Assembly: GCA_002434305.1 (NCBI GenBank)
Contig: DJJU01000003.1
Coordinates: 1 to 64,000 of the forward strand
Length of the DNA stretch: 64,000 bases
Direction: 5' to 3'
Source of the DNA: Alicycliphilus sp. UBA6560
Lineage (GTDB): Bacteria > Pseudomonadota > Gammaproteobacteria > Burkholderiales > Burkholderiaceae_C
Part shown: piece after piece, positions 1 to 16,050 of the stretch
Layout of the letters: each line of letters begins with the position of its first letter
How positions within the stretch are numbered: the stretch's first letter is position 1
The notes under the pieces: generated by a model
Seen by the model: only the letters and a program-made list of their open reading frames with translations
What the model was told of the DNA's origin: nothing
Database searches by the model: none
Made by a program: the position numbers and the translations under genes

Positions 1-19
1 GGCCAAGATCATCGAGTAA
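1..19 (+). CDS. tuf: 3' end of elongation factor Tu (partial)
   Basis: Only the last five codons and the TAA stop are inside the window. They read AKIIE, which is the usual C-terminus of betaproteobacterial EF-Tu. The context supports this: a tRNA-Trp gene and then secE-nusG follow, the classic tuf-trpT-secE-nusG order. EF-Tu carries aminoacyl-tRNA to the ribosome as a GTP complex. The call rests on five residues plus gene order. Confidence 0.75.
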
Positions 20-34
20 TCGAGGGTTTTCAGA

Positions 35-110
35 AGGGGTATAGCTCAATTGGCAGAGCGTCGGTCTCCAAAACCGAAGGTTGTAGGTTCGATTCCTACT
101 GCCCCTGCCA
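35..110 (+). tRNA. trpT: tRNA-Trp (anticodon CCA)
   Basis: A 76-nt cloverleaf folds cleanly. The acceptor stem AGGGGTA pairs with TGCCCCT (one T-G pair), the anticodon loop is CTCCAAA with anticodon CCA, and the T arm is GTAGG-TTCGATT-CCTAC. The discriminator base is G and the CCA end is encoded. It lies 15 bases after the tuf stop and is probably cotranscribed with tuf and/or secE. Confidence 0.97.
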
Positions 111-131
111 CGAAATGACGTGGTAAACCTC

Positions 132-156
132 AAGCCCGCCACCTCCTGGCGGGCTT
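132..156 (+). terminator. perfect hairpin between tRNA-Trp and secE
   Basis: A 10-bp perfect stem (AAGCCCGCCA / TGGCGGGCTT) closes a 5-nt loop, CCTCC. No run of T follows, so it is either a weak terminator or attenuator or a processing signal separating the tRNA from the secE-nusG mRNA. The structure is seen directly; the role is inferred. Confidence 0.4.
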
Positions 157-200
157 CGGCGTCTTGTATGACGCCAGGCGAATAAGGCAAAAAACTCGTT

Positions 201-584
201 ATGGCCACCTCTTCGGTTGAAACGGTCACCACTGGTGCAGACAAGGCAAAGCTGTTTGCCGCTGTGGCGCTCGTCGTGGCTTCCATTGCTGGCTTCTACC
301 TCCTGGCAAAGCAGGGCCCTCTGATTCAGTGGGGCGCGTTGCTGCTGGGGTTGGCCTGTGCGGCAGCCGTGTTTCTGGTGTCCGAGCACGGGCGTCAACT
401 CGTCGGATTCGGCAGCGATGCATGGCGTGAAGTCAAGAAGGTGGTCTGGCCGACGCGCAAAGAAACACTGCAGATGACCGGCTATGTGTTCGGCTTCGTG
501 GTGCTGATGGCGCTGTTTCTCTGGTTCACGGACAAAACTCTTGAATGGGTTCTGTACGACTTGGTCTTGGGTTGGAGGAAGTAA
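201..584 (+). CDS. secE: SecE, preprotein translocase subunit
   Basis: SecE is the small clamp subunit of the SecYEG channel in the inner membrane. The 127-residue protein has three hydrophobic segments (about residues 18-38, 42-62 and 95-118), the three-helix form also found in E. coli. The conserved amphipathic stretch before the last helix is present (WREVKKVVWPTRKETLQ, about residues 75-91), which is the diagnostic SecE motif. It follows tRNA-Trp, and its TAA stop overlaps the nusG start by one base, so the two are translationally coupled. Confidence 0.97.
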   Translation: MATSSVETVTTGADKAKLFAAVALVVASIAGFYLLAKQGPLIQWGALLLGLACAAAVFLVSEHGRQLVGFGSDAWREVKKVVWPTRKETLQMTGYVFGFVVLMALFLWFTDKTLEWVLYDLVLGWRK

Positions 585-1174
585 TGACGGACGCACAGGA
601 TTCCAGTGGCGTGCAGGCGTCTGCACAGACGGTCCCTGCGTCTGACATGCGCTGGTACATCGTTCATGCCTATTCGGGTATGGAAAAGGCCGTTGAGCGC
701 AACATTCTCGAGCGCATCACCCGCGCCGGCATGCAGGACAAGTTTGGCCGGATTCTGGTGCCGACCGAAGAGGTCGTCGAGATGAAGAATGGCCAGCGCA
801 AGACTACGGAGCGGCGCTTGTTCCCCGGCTACGTGTTCGTCGAGATGGTCATGGACGACGATACATGGCATTTGGTCAAGCACACCAGCAAGGTGACCGG
901 TTTCGTGGGTGGTGCAAAGAACCGTCCGGCGCCGATCTCGGAAGAAGAAGTCCAGAAGATCGTCAGTCAAATGGAAGAGGGCACGGACAAGCCGCGCCAC
1001 AAGGTGGAATTCATGGTGGGCGAACTGGTTCGCGTCAAGGAGGGCCCGTTCACCGACTTCAACGGTACGGTGGAAGAGGTCAACTATGAAAAGAGCCGCC
1101 TGCGCGTTTCGGTGATGATCTTCGGTCGCTCCACGCCTGTCGAGCTGGAGTTCAGCCAAGTCGAGAAGACCTGA
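584..1174 (+). CDS. nusG: NusG transcription termination/antitermination factor
   Basis: NusG binds RNA polymerase at the clamp, increases processivity and links it to Rho or to the ribosome. The start at 584 overlaps the last base of the secE stop (TAATG) and is preceded by GGAGG at 573-577, which decides against a longer upstream start. The product is 196 residues. The N-terminal NGN domain begins at MRWYIVHAYSGMEKAVERNI, and the C-terminal KOW domain contains VRVKEGPFTDFNGTVEEV. Length and order match the usual secE-nusG-rplK cluster. Confidence 0.97.
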   Translation: MTDAQDSSGVQASAQTVPASDMRWYIVHAYSGMEKAVERNILERITRAGMQDKFGRILVPTEEVVEMKNGQRKTTERRLFPGYVFVEMVMDDDTWHLVKHTSKVTGFVGGAKNRPAPISEEEVQKIVSQMEEGTDKPRHKVEFMVGELVRVKEGPFTDFNGTVEEVNYEKSRLRVSVMIFGRSTPVELEFSQVEKT

Positions 1175-1261
1175 CCGAAGGCCGTTTCCGCAGCTAGCAA
1201 TTCAAGCGCTTTCACTGACTCGGCGCTTTCTACAAGACGAGTCGACAACCCCGGGGAGCCG

Positions 1262-1275
1262 GCCTGCAAACAGGC
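1262..1275 (+). promoter_or_regulatory. small hairpin in the rplK leader (possible L1 site)
   Basis: GCCTG-CAAA-CAGGC forms a 5-bp hairpin within the 128-nt nusG-rplK spacer, shortly before the rplK ribosome binding site (AAGGAG, 1292-1297). In E. coli, L1 represses rplKA by binding the leader of this mRNA. A similar role here is inference from position; the L1-site consensus was not checked. Confidence 0.25.
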
Positions 1276-1302
1276 AGGCGTCAATACCCGCAAGGAGCAA
1301 TC

Positions 1303-1734
1303 ATGGCGAAAAAAATCGTCGGCTTCATCAAGCTGCAAGTGCCAGCTGGTAAGGCCAACCCCTCTCCTCCGATCGGTCCGGCGCTGGGTCAGCGCGGTCT
1401 GAACATCATGGAGTTCTGCAAGGCCTTCAACGCCCAGACGCAAGGCGTGGAGCCTGGCCTGCCGCTGCCCGTGGTGATCACGGCGTTCGCGGACAAGAGC
1501 TTCACCTTCATCATCAAGACGCCTCCGGCAACCGTGCTGATCAAGAAGGCCATCAAGCTGGACAAGGGCTCCTCGAGCGCTTTGACCACCAAGGTCGGCA
1601 AGATCACCCGTGAGCAGCTGGAAGAAATCGCCAAGACCAAGCTCAAGGACATGAATGCTGCCAGCGTGGACGCCGCAGTGCGTACGTTGGCCGGCTCTGC
1701 CCGTTCCATGGGCGTGACGGTGGAGGGTCTCTGA
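1303..1734 (+). CDS. rplK: 50S ribosomal protein L11
   Basis: L11 binds the GTPase-associated region of 23S rRNA and forms the base of the L7/L12 stalk. The 143-residue protein begins MAKKIVGFIKLQVPAGKANP and has the invariant proline-rich PPIGPALGQRGLN segment near residues 25-37 and the C-terminal rRNA-binding domain. A good ribosome binding site lies just upstream. Its stop is one base before the rplA start, so L11 and L1 are coupled. Confidence 0.98.
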   Translation: MAKKIVGFIKLQVPAGKANPSPPIGPALGQRGLNIMEFCKAFNAQTQGVEPGLPLPVVITAFADKSFTFIIKTPPATVLIKKAIKLDKGSSSALTTKVGKITREQLEEIAKTKLKDMNAASVDAAVRTLAGSARSMGVTVEGL

Positions 1735-1735
1735 A

Positions 1736-2431
1736 ATGGCTAAGCTGACCAAGAAGCAAAAAGCCCTGCAGGGCAAGGTGGACTCCACCAAGCTGTACCC
1801 CTTTGCCGAAGCCATGGCTCTGGTGAAGGAGGGCGCTACCGCCAAGTTCGATGAATCCATCGACGTGGCCGTCCAACTGGGCGTGGATGCCAAGAAGTCC
1901 GACCAGGTGGTGCGTGGCGCCGTGGTGCTGCCCAACGGCACCGGCAAGACGACCCGCGTGGCCGTGTTCGCTCAGGGCGCCAAGGCTGAAGAAGCCAAGG
2001 CCGCTGGCGCCGACATCGTCGGCATGGACGACCTGGCCGCTCAGGTCAAGGCCGGCGACATGCCTTTCGACGTGGTCATCGCCGCTCCCGATGCCATGCG
2101 CGTCGTGGGTACGCTGGGCCAGATTCTGGGCCCGCGCGGCCTGATGCCCAACCCCAAGGTGGGTACCGTGACTCCCGACGTCGCTACGGCCGTGAAGAAC
2201 GCCAAGGCTGGCCAGGTGCAATTCCGTGTCGACAAGGCCGGCATCATTCACTCGACCATCGGCCGCCGCTCGTTCGGCGACGACAAGCTGCAGGGCAATC
2301 TGGTGGCGCTGATCGATGCGCTGAACAAGGCCAAGCCTGCCACGAGCAAGGGTGTGTACCTGCGCAAGGTCGCGGTCTCCTCGACCATGGGCGTGGGCGT
2401 GCGCGTGGACACGCAGACCATCTCGGCGTAA
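1736..2431 (+). CDS. rplA: 50S ribosomal protein L1
   Basis: L1 forms the mobile L1 stalk at the ribosomal E site and is the translational repressor of its own operon in other proteobacteria. The 231-residue protein carries the L1 signature around VGTLGQILGPRGLMPNPKVGTV and the C-terminal SSTMGVGVRVD. The start is one base after the rplK stop. The following 232-base gap before rplJ holds the L10 leader. Confidence 0.98.
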   Translation: MAKLTKKQKALQGKVDSTKLYPFAEAMALVKEGATAKFDESIDVAVQLGVDAKKSDQVVRGAVVLPNGTGKTTRVAVFAQGAKAEEAKAAGADIVGMDDLAAQVKAGDMPFDVVIAAPDAMRVVGTLGQILGPRGLMPNPKVGTVTPDVATAVKNAKAGQVQFRVDKAGIIHSTIGRRSFGDDKLQGNLVALIDALNKAKPATSKGVYLRKVAVSSTMGVGVRVDTQTISA

Positions 2432-2663
2432 TTGCGAGATCTTGGGATGCCCGAAAGGGTGTCCCGGTGGTGGGTCGGTGCGGTTTTCCGCGCCGAGCCA
2501 TCCAAGACCGTTGGTGTGCACACTGGCTGCACTTAAATCCTCTGGGCCAACGCAGATGGCGATCCCGCTGAAGATGGAAAGAATTTTCCGAAACAGTTGG
2601 TCGCTGCAAACCAAGAGCGCGCACGGCGGGCCTGCCCAAAGTGCGCAAACGAAGGAGTAGACC
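2432..2663 (+). promoter_or_regulatory. rplJ (L10) leader, probable autoregulatory RNA
   Basis: The rplA-rplJ spacer is 232 bases long and strongly structured. One outer pairing joins TCTTGGGATG (2441-2450) with CATCCAAGA (about 2499-2507). Inside it a hairpin forms from CGGTGCGG and TCCGCGCCG. In E. coli the L10-L7/L12 complex binds this leader and represses rplJL translation, and most bacteria keep such a leader here. A promoter for rplJL-rpoBC may also lie in this stretch. The pairings are seen; the function is inferred from position and family knowledge. Confidence 0.7.
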
Positions 2664-3170
2664 TTGAGTCTGAATCGCAGTGAGAAAGAAGCGGTCATCA
2701 ACGAAGTGACCAGCCTCGCCGCTAAAGCTCAAACGCTCGTGATCGCGGAATACCGTGGCATCACGGTGGCCGACCTGACCAAACTGCGCGTCGATGCCCG
2801 CAGCAAGGGTGTGTCCTTGAGTGTTCTGAAGAACACCCTGGCACGCCGTGCTGTGGCTGGCAGCCAGTTTGAGGTGGCCGCCGAGCAGATGACCGGTCCG
2901 CTGATCTATGGCTTCTCCGAAGACGCTGTGGCCGCCGCCAAGGTGGTGGCCGATTTCGCGAAGACCAACGACAAGCTGGTGATTCGCGGCGGCGCCTTCG
3001 CGGGCAAGACCCTGGACGTGAACGGCGTGAAGCAACTGGCCAACATTCCTTCCAAGGAAGTGCTGCTGGCCCAGCTGTGTGGCTTGCTGATGTCGCCTAT
3101 CTCCCGCACCGCCGTGGTGCTGGGTGCCCTGGCGGCCAAGAAAGGCGAGGGCGAACCCGCGGCCGCCTGA
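2664..3170 (+). CDS. rplJ: 50S ribosomal protein L10
   Basis: L10 anchors L7/L12 dimers to the ribosome and acts with them as the translational regulator of the operon. I place the start at the TTG at 2664, preceded by GAAGGAG (2651-2657); it gives the conserved N-terminus MSLNRSEKEAVI. The product is 168 residues with the L10 core (VIAEYRGITVADLTKLR). A rare TTG start on a highly expressed gene fits tight translational control by the leader upstream. Confidence 0.96.
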   Translation: MSLNRSEKEAVINEVTSLAAKAQTLVIAEYRGITVADLTKLRVDARSKGVSLSVLKNTLARRAVAGSQFEVAAEQMTGPLIYGFSEDAVAAAKVVADFAKTNDKLVIRGGAFAGKTLDVNGVKQLANIPSKEVLLAQLCGLLMSPISRTAVVLGALAAKKGEGEPAAA

Positions 3171-3224
3171 TCAGGCGCACACGCATTCGCAATCCCAAAA
3201 CCAACCAATTGTTAGGAAATCAAA

Positions 3225-3605
3225 ATGGCATTCGACAAAGACGCATTCTTGACCGCTCTGGACAGCATGACCGTGCTGGAACTCAATGACCTGGTCAAGG
3301 CCATCGAAGAGAAGTTCGGTGTGAGCGCTGCCGCCATGGCAGCTCCCGCAGCTGGTGGCGCTGCCGGCGGCGGCGCTGCTGCAGCCGAAGAGAAGACCGA
3401 GTTCAACGTGGTGCTGACCGAAGCCGGCGCCAACAAGGTTGCCGTGATCAAGGCCGTGCGCGAAATCACCGGTCTGGGCCTGAAGGAAGCCAAGGATCTG
3501 GTGGACGGCGCTCCCAAGAACGTCAAGGAAGCCCTGCCCAAGGCTGACGCAGAAGCCGCTGTCAAGAAGCTGGTGGACGCTGGCGCCAAGGCCGAGCTGA
3601 AGTAA
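3225..3605 (+). CDS. rplL: 50S ribosomal protein L7/L12
   Basis: L7/L12 is the multicopy stalk protein that recruits translation GTPases. The 126-residue protein has the N-terminal dimerisation domain (about 1-35), an Ala/Gly-rich hinge (about 36-55) and the compact C-terminal domain beginning EKTEFNVVLTEAG. AGGAAA precedes the start. It is followed by a hairpin and a 277-base spacer before rpoB. Confidence 0.98.
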   Translation: MAFDKDAFLTALDSMTVLELNDLVKAIEEKFGVSAAAMAAPAAGGAAGGGAAAAEEKTEFNVVLTEAGANKVAVIKAVREITGLGLKEAKDLVDGAPKNVKEALPKADAEAAVKKLVDAGAKAELK

Positions 3606-3621
3606 TCCGACCGGTTCCGTG

Positions 3622-3652
3622 GGCTGGAGGTCTTCGCAAAAGGCCTCCAGCC
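3622..3652 (+). terminator. rplL-rpoB attenuator-type hairpin
   Basis: GGCTGGAGG (3622-3630) pairs perfectly with CCTCCAGCC (3644-3652), followed only by TTT. In E. coli the same interval holds a partial terminator and an RNase III site that lower rpoBC expression relative to ribosomal proteins. The short T run here suggests the same partial terminator or processing role. From 3653 to the rpoB start I see no other gene or clear signal. Confidence 0.6.
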
Positions 3653-3882
3653 TTTGGTGCTTATGGGCCCGGCCCAGCAGAGCGCACCAGAAAGCGGTCC
3701 CAAGGGGACTGTTTCCTAGTGTTTTCTGACCTGCCGACAGCAGAAGACGCCTTGGTTCGGGCGATGTGCAACGCATCGCCGTCCGCCATGGTTGGTAGTG
3801 GCCAACCCGCCAAGCCTGCAAGGTGGCCGCCTTGCGGGGCAGTCGTCGAAGACCCCATCCAATGTCTTTGCCCGGAGATCTC

Positions 3883-8007
<4,125 letters not shown>

Positions 8008-8020
8008 GAGAGCACGGGTC

Positions 8021-8124
8021 GTACTATTAAAAAGTGAGCTGGCGCCGCTGTAATTGTGCGGGTTTGCGAATGATTTCTATCGCAAAACCGCGCCAAACAA
8101 GCGCCAGCAGCTATGATTTTTGAT
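8021..8124 (+). repeat. family palindromic repeat in the rpoB-rpoC spacer
   Basis: The left arm (TATTAAAAAGTGAGCTGGCG, from about 8024) and right arm (CAAGCGCCAGCAGCTAT, 8098-8114) match the dispersed repeat seen elsewhere in the window. Between them lies an extra inner hairpin (GCGGGTTTGCGA / TCGCAAAACCGC, about 8058-8092). It would fold into a long structure in the rpoBC mRNA, just upstream of the rpoC ribosome binding site. Confidence 0.7.
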
Positions 8125-8142
8125 GAAAAGGGAAAGAGTCAC

Positions 8143-12366
<4,224 letters not shown>

Positions 12367-12390
12367 CCCGGCGCGCGTCCGGTCTAAACT

Positions 12391-12424
12391 CCCGGCCTGC
12401 CCTGGCGGCAGGCCGGGTTTTTTT
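12391..12424 (+). terminator. intrinsic terminator of the rpoBC operon
   Basis: CCCGGCCTGCC (12391-12401) pairs with GGCAGGCCGGG (12407-12417), an 11-bp perfect GC-rich stem with a 5-nt loop, followed directly by seven T residues. It is a textbook Rho-independent terminator, 25 bases after the rpoC stop. Confidence 0.95.
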
Positions 12425-12495
12425 ATGCGCGCGTGCTTTTGCCGAAGCGGGCGCGCCCGGCCAGGCGGCCGCTTCTTTGGCGAGGAAAAGCATTC

Positions 12496-13023
12496 ATGTG
12501 GACCACCGCAATCGTTCTTGCCGTGCTCGTGTTCTGGGCCGTGGGCGCCTACAACCGGTTGATCCGCCTGCGCTCGGCCGCTCTCCAGGCCTTCGCAGTG
12601 CTGGACGGACACCTGGTGCGCTGGCTGGCCCTGCTGGGTGAATACGAGGCGGCGGCGGGCGCGGCCGTGGGCGACCACGCCCAGGCGGCGGTCGCAGCCG
12701 CCGGGGGGCAGTTCGCCGCCGCGCTGGCGGTGGTGCGCGCGCATCCGCTGGATGCCGGCGCGGCCGCTGCCCTGGCCGCTGGCGCCCAGGTGCTAGAGAC
12801 GGCCTGGCAGTCACTGGTGCAATCCGCAGCGCTGCAAAGCGAGGGAGTGGCTCCGCCGGCGCTGGCTCCCTGGGTACAGCAGCGTGAGCAGCTGGCACTG
12901 CAAAGCGCGCCGGCGCAGCAGCAGTTCAACGACGCCGTGGCGCAATACAACGCCGCGGTGGCGCAGTTCCCGGCCAGCGTGCTGGCCTGGCTGTTCGACT
13001 TCAGAAAGGCCCAGGCGTTGTAA
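12496..13023 (+). CDS. LemA-family membrane protein
   Basis: A 175-residue protein with one N-terminal membrane helix (about residues 3-20) followed by YNRLIRLR, the typical LemA-family start of the helical domain. The C-terminal part (QFNDAVAQYNAAVAQFPASV) also fits LemA. The rest is Ala-rich and helical. The cellular role of LemA proteins is not established. The start is set by GAGGAAAAG at 12482-12490. The DUF4390 and NtrYX-like genes follow on the same strand, so it may head that operon. Confidence 0.75.
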   Translation: MWTTAIVLAVLVFWAVGAYNRLIRLRSAALQAFAVLDGHLVRWLALLGEYEAAAGAAVGDHAQAAVAAAGGQFAAALAVVRAHPLDAGAAAALAAGAQVLETAWQSLVQSAALQSEGVAPPALAPWVQQREQLALQSAPAQQQFNDAVAQYNAAVAQFPASVLAWLFDFRKAQAL

Positions 13024-13096
13024 GCGCGCCCACGGCACGGCCTGTGATGGACTGATTTGCCTGCCGGGGCGGACAAGCGCTGCCGGCTCCAGGACA

Positions 13097-13747
13097 ATGG
13101 CTGCCGTGACTTTCGCTTCGAACCTCTCCGGCTCCTGGCTGCGCACCGTCCTGTATCTCTGGCTGCTGGCCGCCGCACTGGCGCTGTCCGGTCCGCCGGG
13201 CCGCGTGGCCGCCGCCCAGCAGCATGGGGAGATCACCGAGATGCGCGTGGAGCGCACGTCCGAGGGCTTGCTGCTGAGCGCGGCCTGGCGCATGGAGCTG
13301 TCAGCACTGGTGGAAAACGCCCTGTACCAGGGTATCGCCATGCACTTCGTGGCCGAGGCGCAGGTGGTGCGTCCGCGCTGGTACTGGTCCGACAAGACGG
13401 TGGCCCGCGCGACGCGCTACCTGCGCCTGAGCTACCAGCCGCTCACGCGGCGCTGGCGGCTGGTGCAAGCCTCCTCGGCGCAGGATTTGACCGGCCTGGG
13501 CATGGCCCTGGGGCAGAGCTTCGACGATTTGCCCGAGGCTCTGGCCGCCATGCAGCGGCTGGCGCGTTGGAAGATCGCCGAAGCGCACGACCTGGACGAT
13601 GGCCGGGCCTATGAGGTGAACTTCCAGTTCCGGCTCGACACGTCGCAGCTGCCGCGGCCGCTGCAATTCGGCACGCTGGGCAAGCCGAGCTGGGCGGTCT
13701 CGCTGTCGCAGCGTCTGGAGCTTCCCGCCGTGGAGGCACAGCAATGA
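13097..13747 (+). CDS. DUF4390 exported protein upstream of NtrY
   Basis: The product is 216 residues with an N-terminal hydrophobic segment (about 15-37) that looks like a signal peptide or anchor. The mature region (RWYWSDKTVARATRYLRLSYQPLTRRWRL, given here only as a landmark near its centre) has the pattern of DUF4390 proteins, which sit just before NtrY-like kinases in Burkholderiales. The function is unknown; the fixed position suggests a role in sensing. Its TGA overlaps the kinase ATG. Start uncertain: GACAAT at 13093-13098 lies seven bases before an in-frame GTG at 13106, which could be a leaderless start. Confidence 0.7.
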   Translation: MAAVTFASNLSGSWLRTVLYLWLLAAALALSGPPGRVAAAQQHGEITEMRVERTSEGLLLSAAWRMELSALVENALYQGIAMHFVAEAQVVRPRWYWSDKTVARATRYLRLSYQPLTRRWRLVQASSAQDLTGLGMALGQSFDDLPEALAAMQRLARWKIAEAHDLDDGRAYEVNFQFRLDTSQLPRPLQFGTLGKPSWAVSLSQRLELPAVEAQQ

Positions 13748-16014
13748 CGGGCACACCGGCGCGCCCCGCGGGTTCCGCGCGGCGCGAGGCCAGCCGCGCC
13801 CATGCCGTGCGCTGGGCGCTCGGCCTGGGCGCGGGCTTCATGTGCGCCATTGGCGTGGTGCTGCTGTTCCTGCTGACGCAGGCGACCAATAACCGCGCCC
13901 TTTACGAGCGGCATTTCGCCTGGCTGCTGGGGGTGAACGCGCTGGTGGCCGCCGTGCTGCTGGCGGCGCTGGCCTGGGGCGCCGTGCGGCTGGCAGTGCG
14001 GCTGCGGCGCGGGCGCTTCGGCACCCGGCTGCTGGTCAAGCTGGCCGGTATCTTTACCTTGGTGGGCGTGGTGCCGGGGCTGCTGATCTACGTCGTGTCC
14101 TACCAGTTCGTTTCGCGCTCCATCGAGAGCTGGTTCGACGTCAAGGTGGAAGGCGCCCTGAGCGCCGGCGTCAGCCTGGGTCGGGCGACCCTGGACACCA
14201 TTGCGGCCGACATGGCCACCAAGACGCGCACCGCCAGCAGCCAATTGGCCCAGGTGCCCGATGCCGCTACCGGCCTGGTGCTGGAGCGCATGCGCGACCA
14301 GTTGGGCGCCACCGACATGGTCCTGTGGAGCGCTGCTGGCCAGCCGCTGGCCAGCACCGGGCAATCGCGCTTCTCGCTCAACCCGGAGCGGCCGACTGCC
14401 CAGCAGCTGCGCACGGTCCGGCAGGACCGGGTGGCCTTCCAGATTGAAGGCCTGGATGACCTGACGGACCCCGGTGCACTGGAAAACGCGCGCGTGCGCG
14501 TGCTGGTGCTCGCCGTGAATCCGGCCGTTGGCCTGCTGGTCGAGCCGCGCTACGTGCAGGCCACGCTGCCACTGCCGCAGGCGCTGGTGGCCAATGCCGT
14601 CGCCGTGCAGGAGGCCAATCGCGAGTATCAGGAGCGGGCGCTGGCGCGCGGCGGCCTGCGGCGCATGTACATAGGCACTCTCACCTTGAGCCTGTTCCTG
14701 GCCGTCTTCGGGGCGGTGCTGCTGGCCGTGGTACTGGGCAACCAGCTGGTGCGACCGCTGCTGGTGCTGGCCGAAGGGGTGCGCGAGGTGGCGGCCGGCA
14801 ACCTTGCGCCCAAGGCGGCGCTGCAGGGTCGCGACGAGCTGGGCGGCCTGACACGCGATTTCGCCTGGATGACCCAGCAGCTGGCCGACGCGCGCGCGGC
14901 AGTGCAAAAAAGCATGGGTGCGCTGGATGCGGCGCGCGGAAATCTGCAGACCATCCTGGACAACCTGACGGCGGGGGTCATCGTGCTGGACGACCAGGGC
15001 GTCATCCAGTCCAGCAACCCAGGCGCCACGCGCATCCTGCGCGCACCCCTGGCAGCCCATGAAGGCCAGCCGCTGGCGGGCGTGGCAGGCCTGGAGGAGT
15101 TTGCCGCCACAGTGCAGCATCACTTCGATGCCTTTGCGTCCGACCGTGCCGACCACCATGGACTGGACCACTGGCAGCATCCTCTGGAGCTGAATGCCGG
15201 CGAGGGCCCGGGACAGCAGGGCACCAGCCTGGTGGTTCGCGGCGCCGAACTGCCCGACCGCATGCGCCTTCTCGTCTTCGACGATATCTCCGAAATCGTC
15301 TCGGGTCAGCGGGCCCAGGCCTGGGGCGAGGTGGCACGGCGCCTGGCCCACGAGATCAAGAATCCGCTCACGCCCATCCAGCTGTCGGCCGAGCGGCTGG
15401 AGCGCAGGCTGGGGGGCAAACTGCCCGAGGCCGAGCAGGCCATACTGGCCAAGTCGGTGAAGACCATCGTGGACCAAGTGGAGGCCATGAAGCGGCTGGT
15501 CAACGAATTCCGCGACTACGCCCGGCTGCCTGCGGCGCAGCTGCAGCCGATGGACTTGAATGCCCTGCTAGTGGACGTGCTGCAGTTGTACGAGGCCGAG
15601 GGCGCCCAGGTGCCCGTGCAGGTGGACCTCGATCCGCAGTGCCCCTGGATCGCCGGCGACGCGCAGCAGCTGCGCCAGGTCGTTCACAACCTGCTGCAAA
15701 ACGCCCAGGACGCGGCTCTGCAGGCGACCGAACCAGTGGTCCGCATCTGCACACGCTGGAGCGAGGCCTCGCAGCGCGTGCGTCTTATCGTTACAGACTC
15801 GGGACAAGGCTTTCCGCCGCACATCCTGCAGCGTGCATTTGAGCCCTATGTGACGACCAAGCCGCGAGGCACGGGACTGGGGCTTGCGGTGGTGAAAAAG
15901 ATCGCCGAGGAGCACGGTGCGCGCATCGAGCTGAGCAACCGGGTGGAAGAGGGTGTGGTGAGGGGGGCACAAGTGTCGCTATCATTCGCCCCTGTATCGA
16001 GGGTGGCGTCTTAG
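13744..16014 (+). CDS. NtrY-like membrane sensor histidine kinase
   Basis: A 756-residue kinase that should phosphorylate the response regulator encoded next. Three hydrophobic segments lie near residues 25-47, 60-83 and 97-120, then an extracytoplasmic region, a fourth helix near 305-330, HAMP (about 330-385) and PAS (about 395-500). The HisKA box RLAHEIKNPLTPIQLSAERL has its phospho-accepting histidine at residue 536. The ATPase domain has an N box near 653 and GTGLGLAVVKKI. The domain order is that of NtrY. Its ATG overlaps the DUF4390 stop by four bases. The signal sensed is unknown. Confidence 0.9.
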   Translation: MTGTPARPAGSARREASRAHAVRWALGLGAGFMCAIGVVLLFLLTQATNNRALYERHFAWLLGVNALVAAVLLAALAWGAVRLAVRLRRGRFGTRLLVKLAGIFTLVGVVPGLLIYVVSYQFVSRSIESWFDVKVEGALSAGVSLGRATLDTIAADMATKTRTASSQLAQVPDAATGLVLERMRDQLGATDMVLWSAAGQPLASTGQSRFSLNPERPTAQQLRTVRQDRVAFQIEGLDDLTDPGALENARVRVLVLAVNPAVGLLVEPRYVQATLPLPQALVANAVAVQEANREYQERALARGGLRRMYIGTLTLSLFLAVFGAVLLAVVLGNQLVRPLLVLAEGVREVAAGNLAPKAALQGRDELGGLTRDFAWMTQQLADARAAVQKSMGALDAARGNLQTILDNLTAGVIVLDDQGVIQSSNPGATRILRAPLAAHEGQPLAGVAGLEEFAATVQHHFDAFASDRADHHGLDHWQHPLELNAGEGPGQQGTSLVVRGAELPDRMRLLVFDDISEIVSGQRAQAWGEVARRLAHEIKNPLTPIQLSAERLERRLGGKLPEAEQAILAKSVKTIVDQVEAMKRLVNEFRDYARLPAAQLQPMDLNALLVDVLQLYEAEGAQVPVQVDLDPQCPWIAGDAQQLRQVVHNLLQNAQDAALQATEPVVRICTRWSEASQRVRLIVTDSGQGFPPHILQRAFEPYVTTKPRGTGLGLAVVKKIAEEHGARIELSNRVEEGVVRGAQVSLSFAPVSRVAS

Positions 16015-16050
16015 CAACACCACCATGTCAGTAATCGCGTACTTCAACAC

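Noticed and set aside
3823..3882. Upstream rpoB start
   Set aside because: The extra 20 residues (Arg/Pro-rich) have no family match, and a good ribosome binding site sits before the ATG at 3883.
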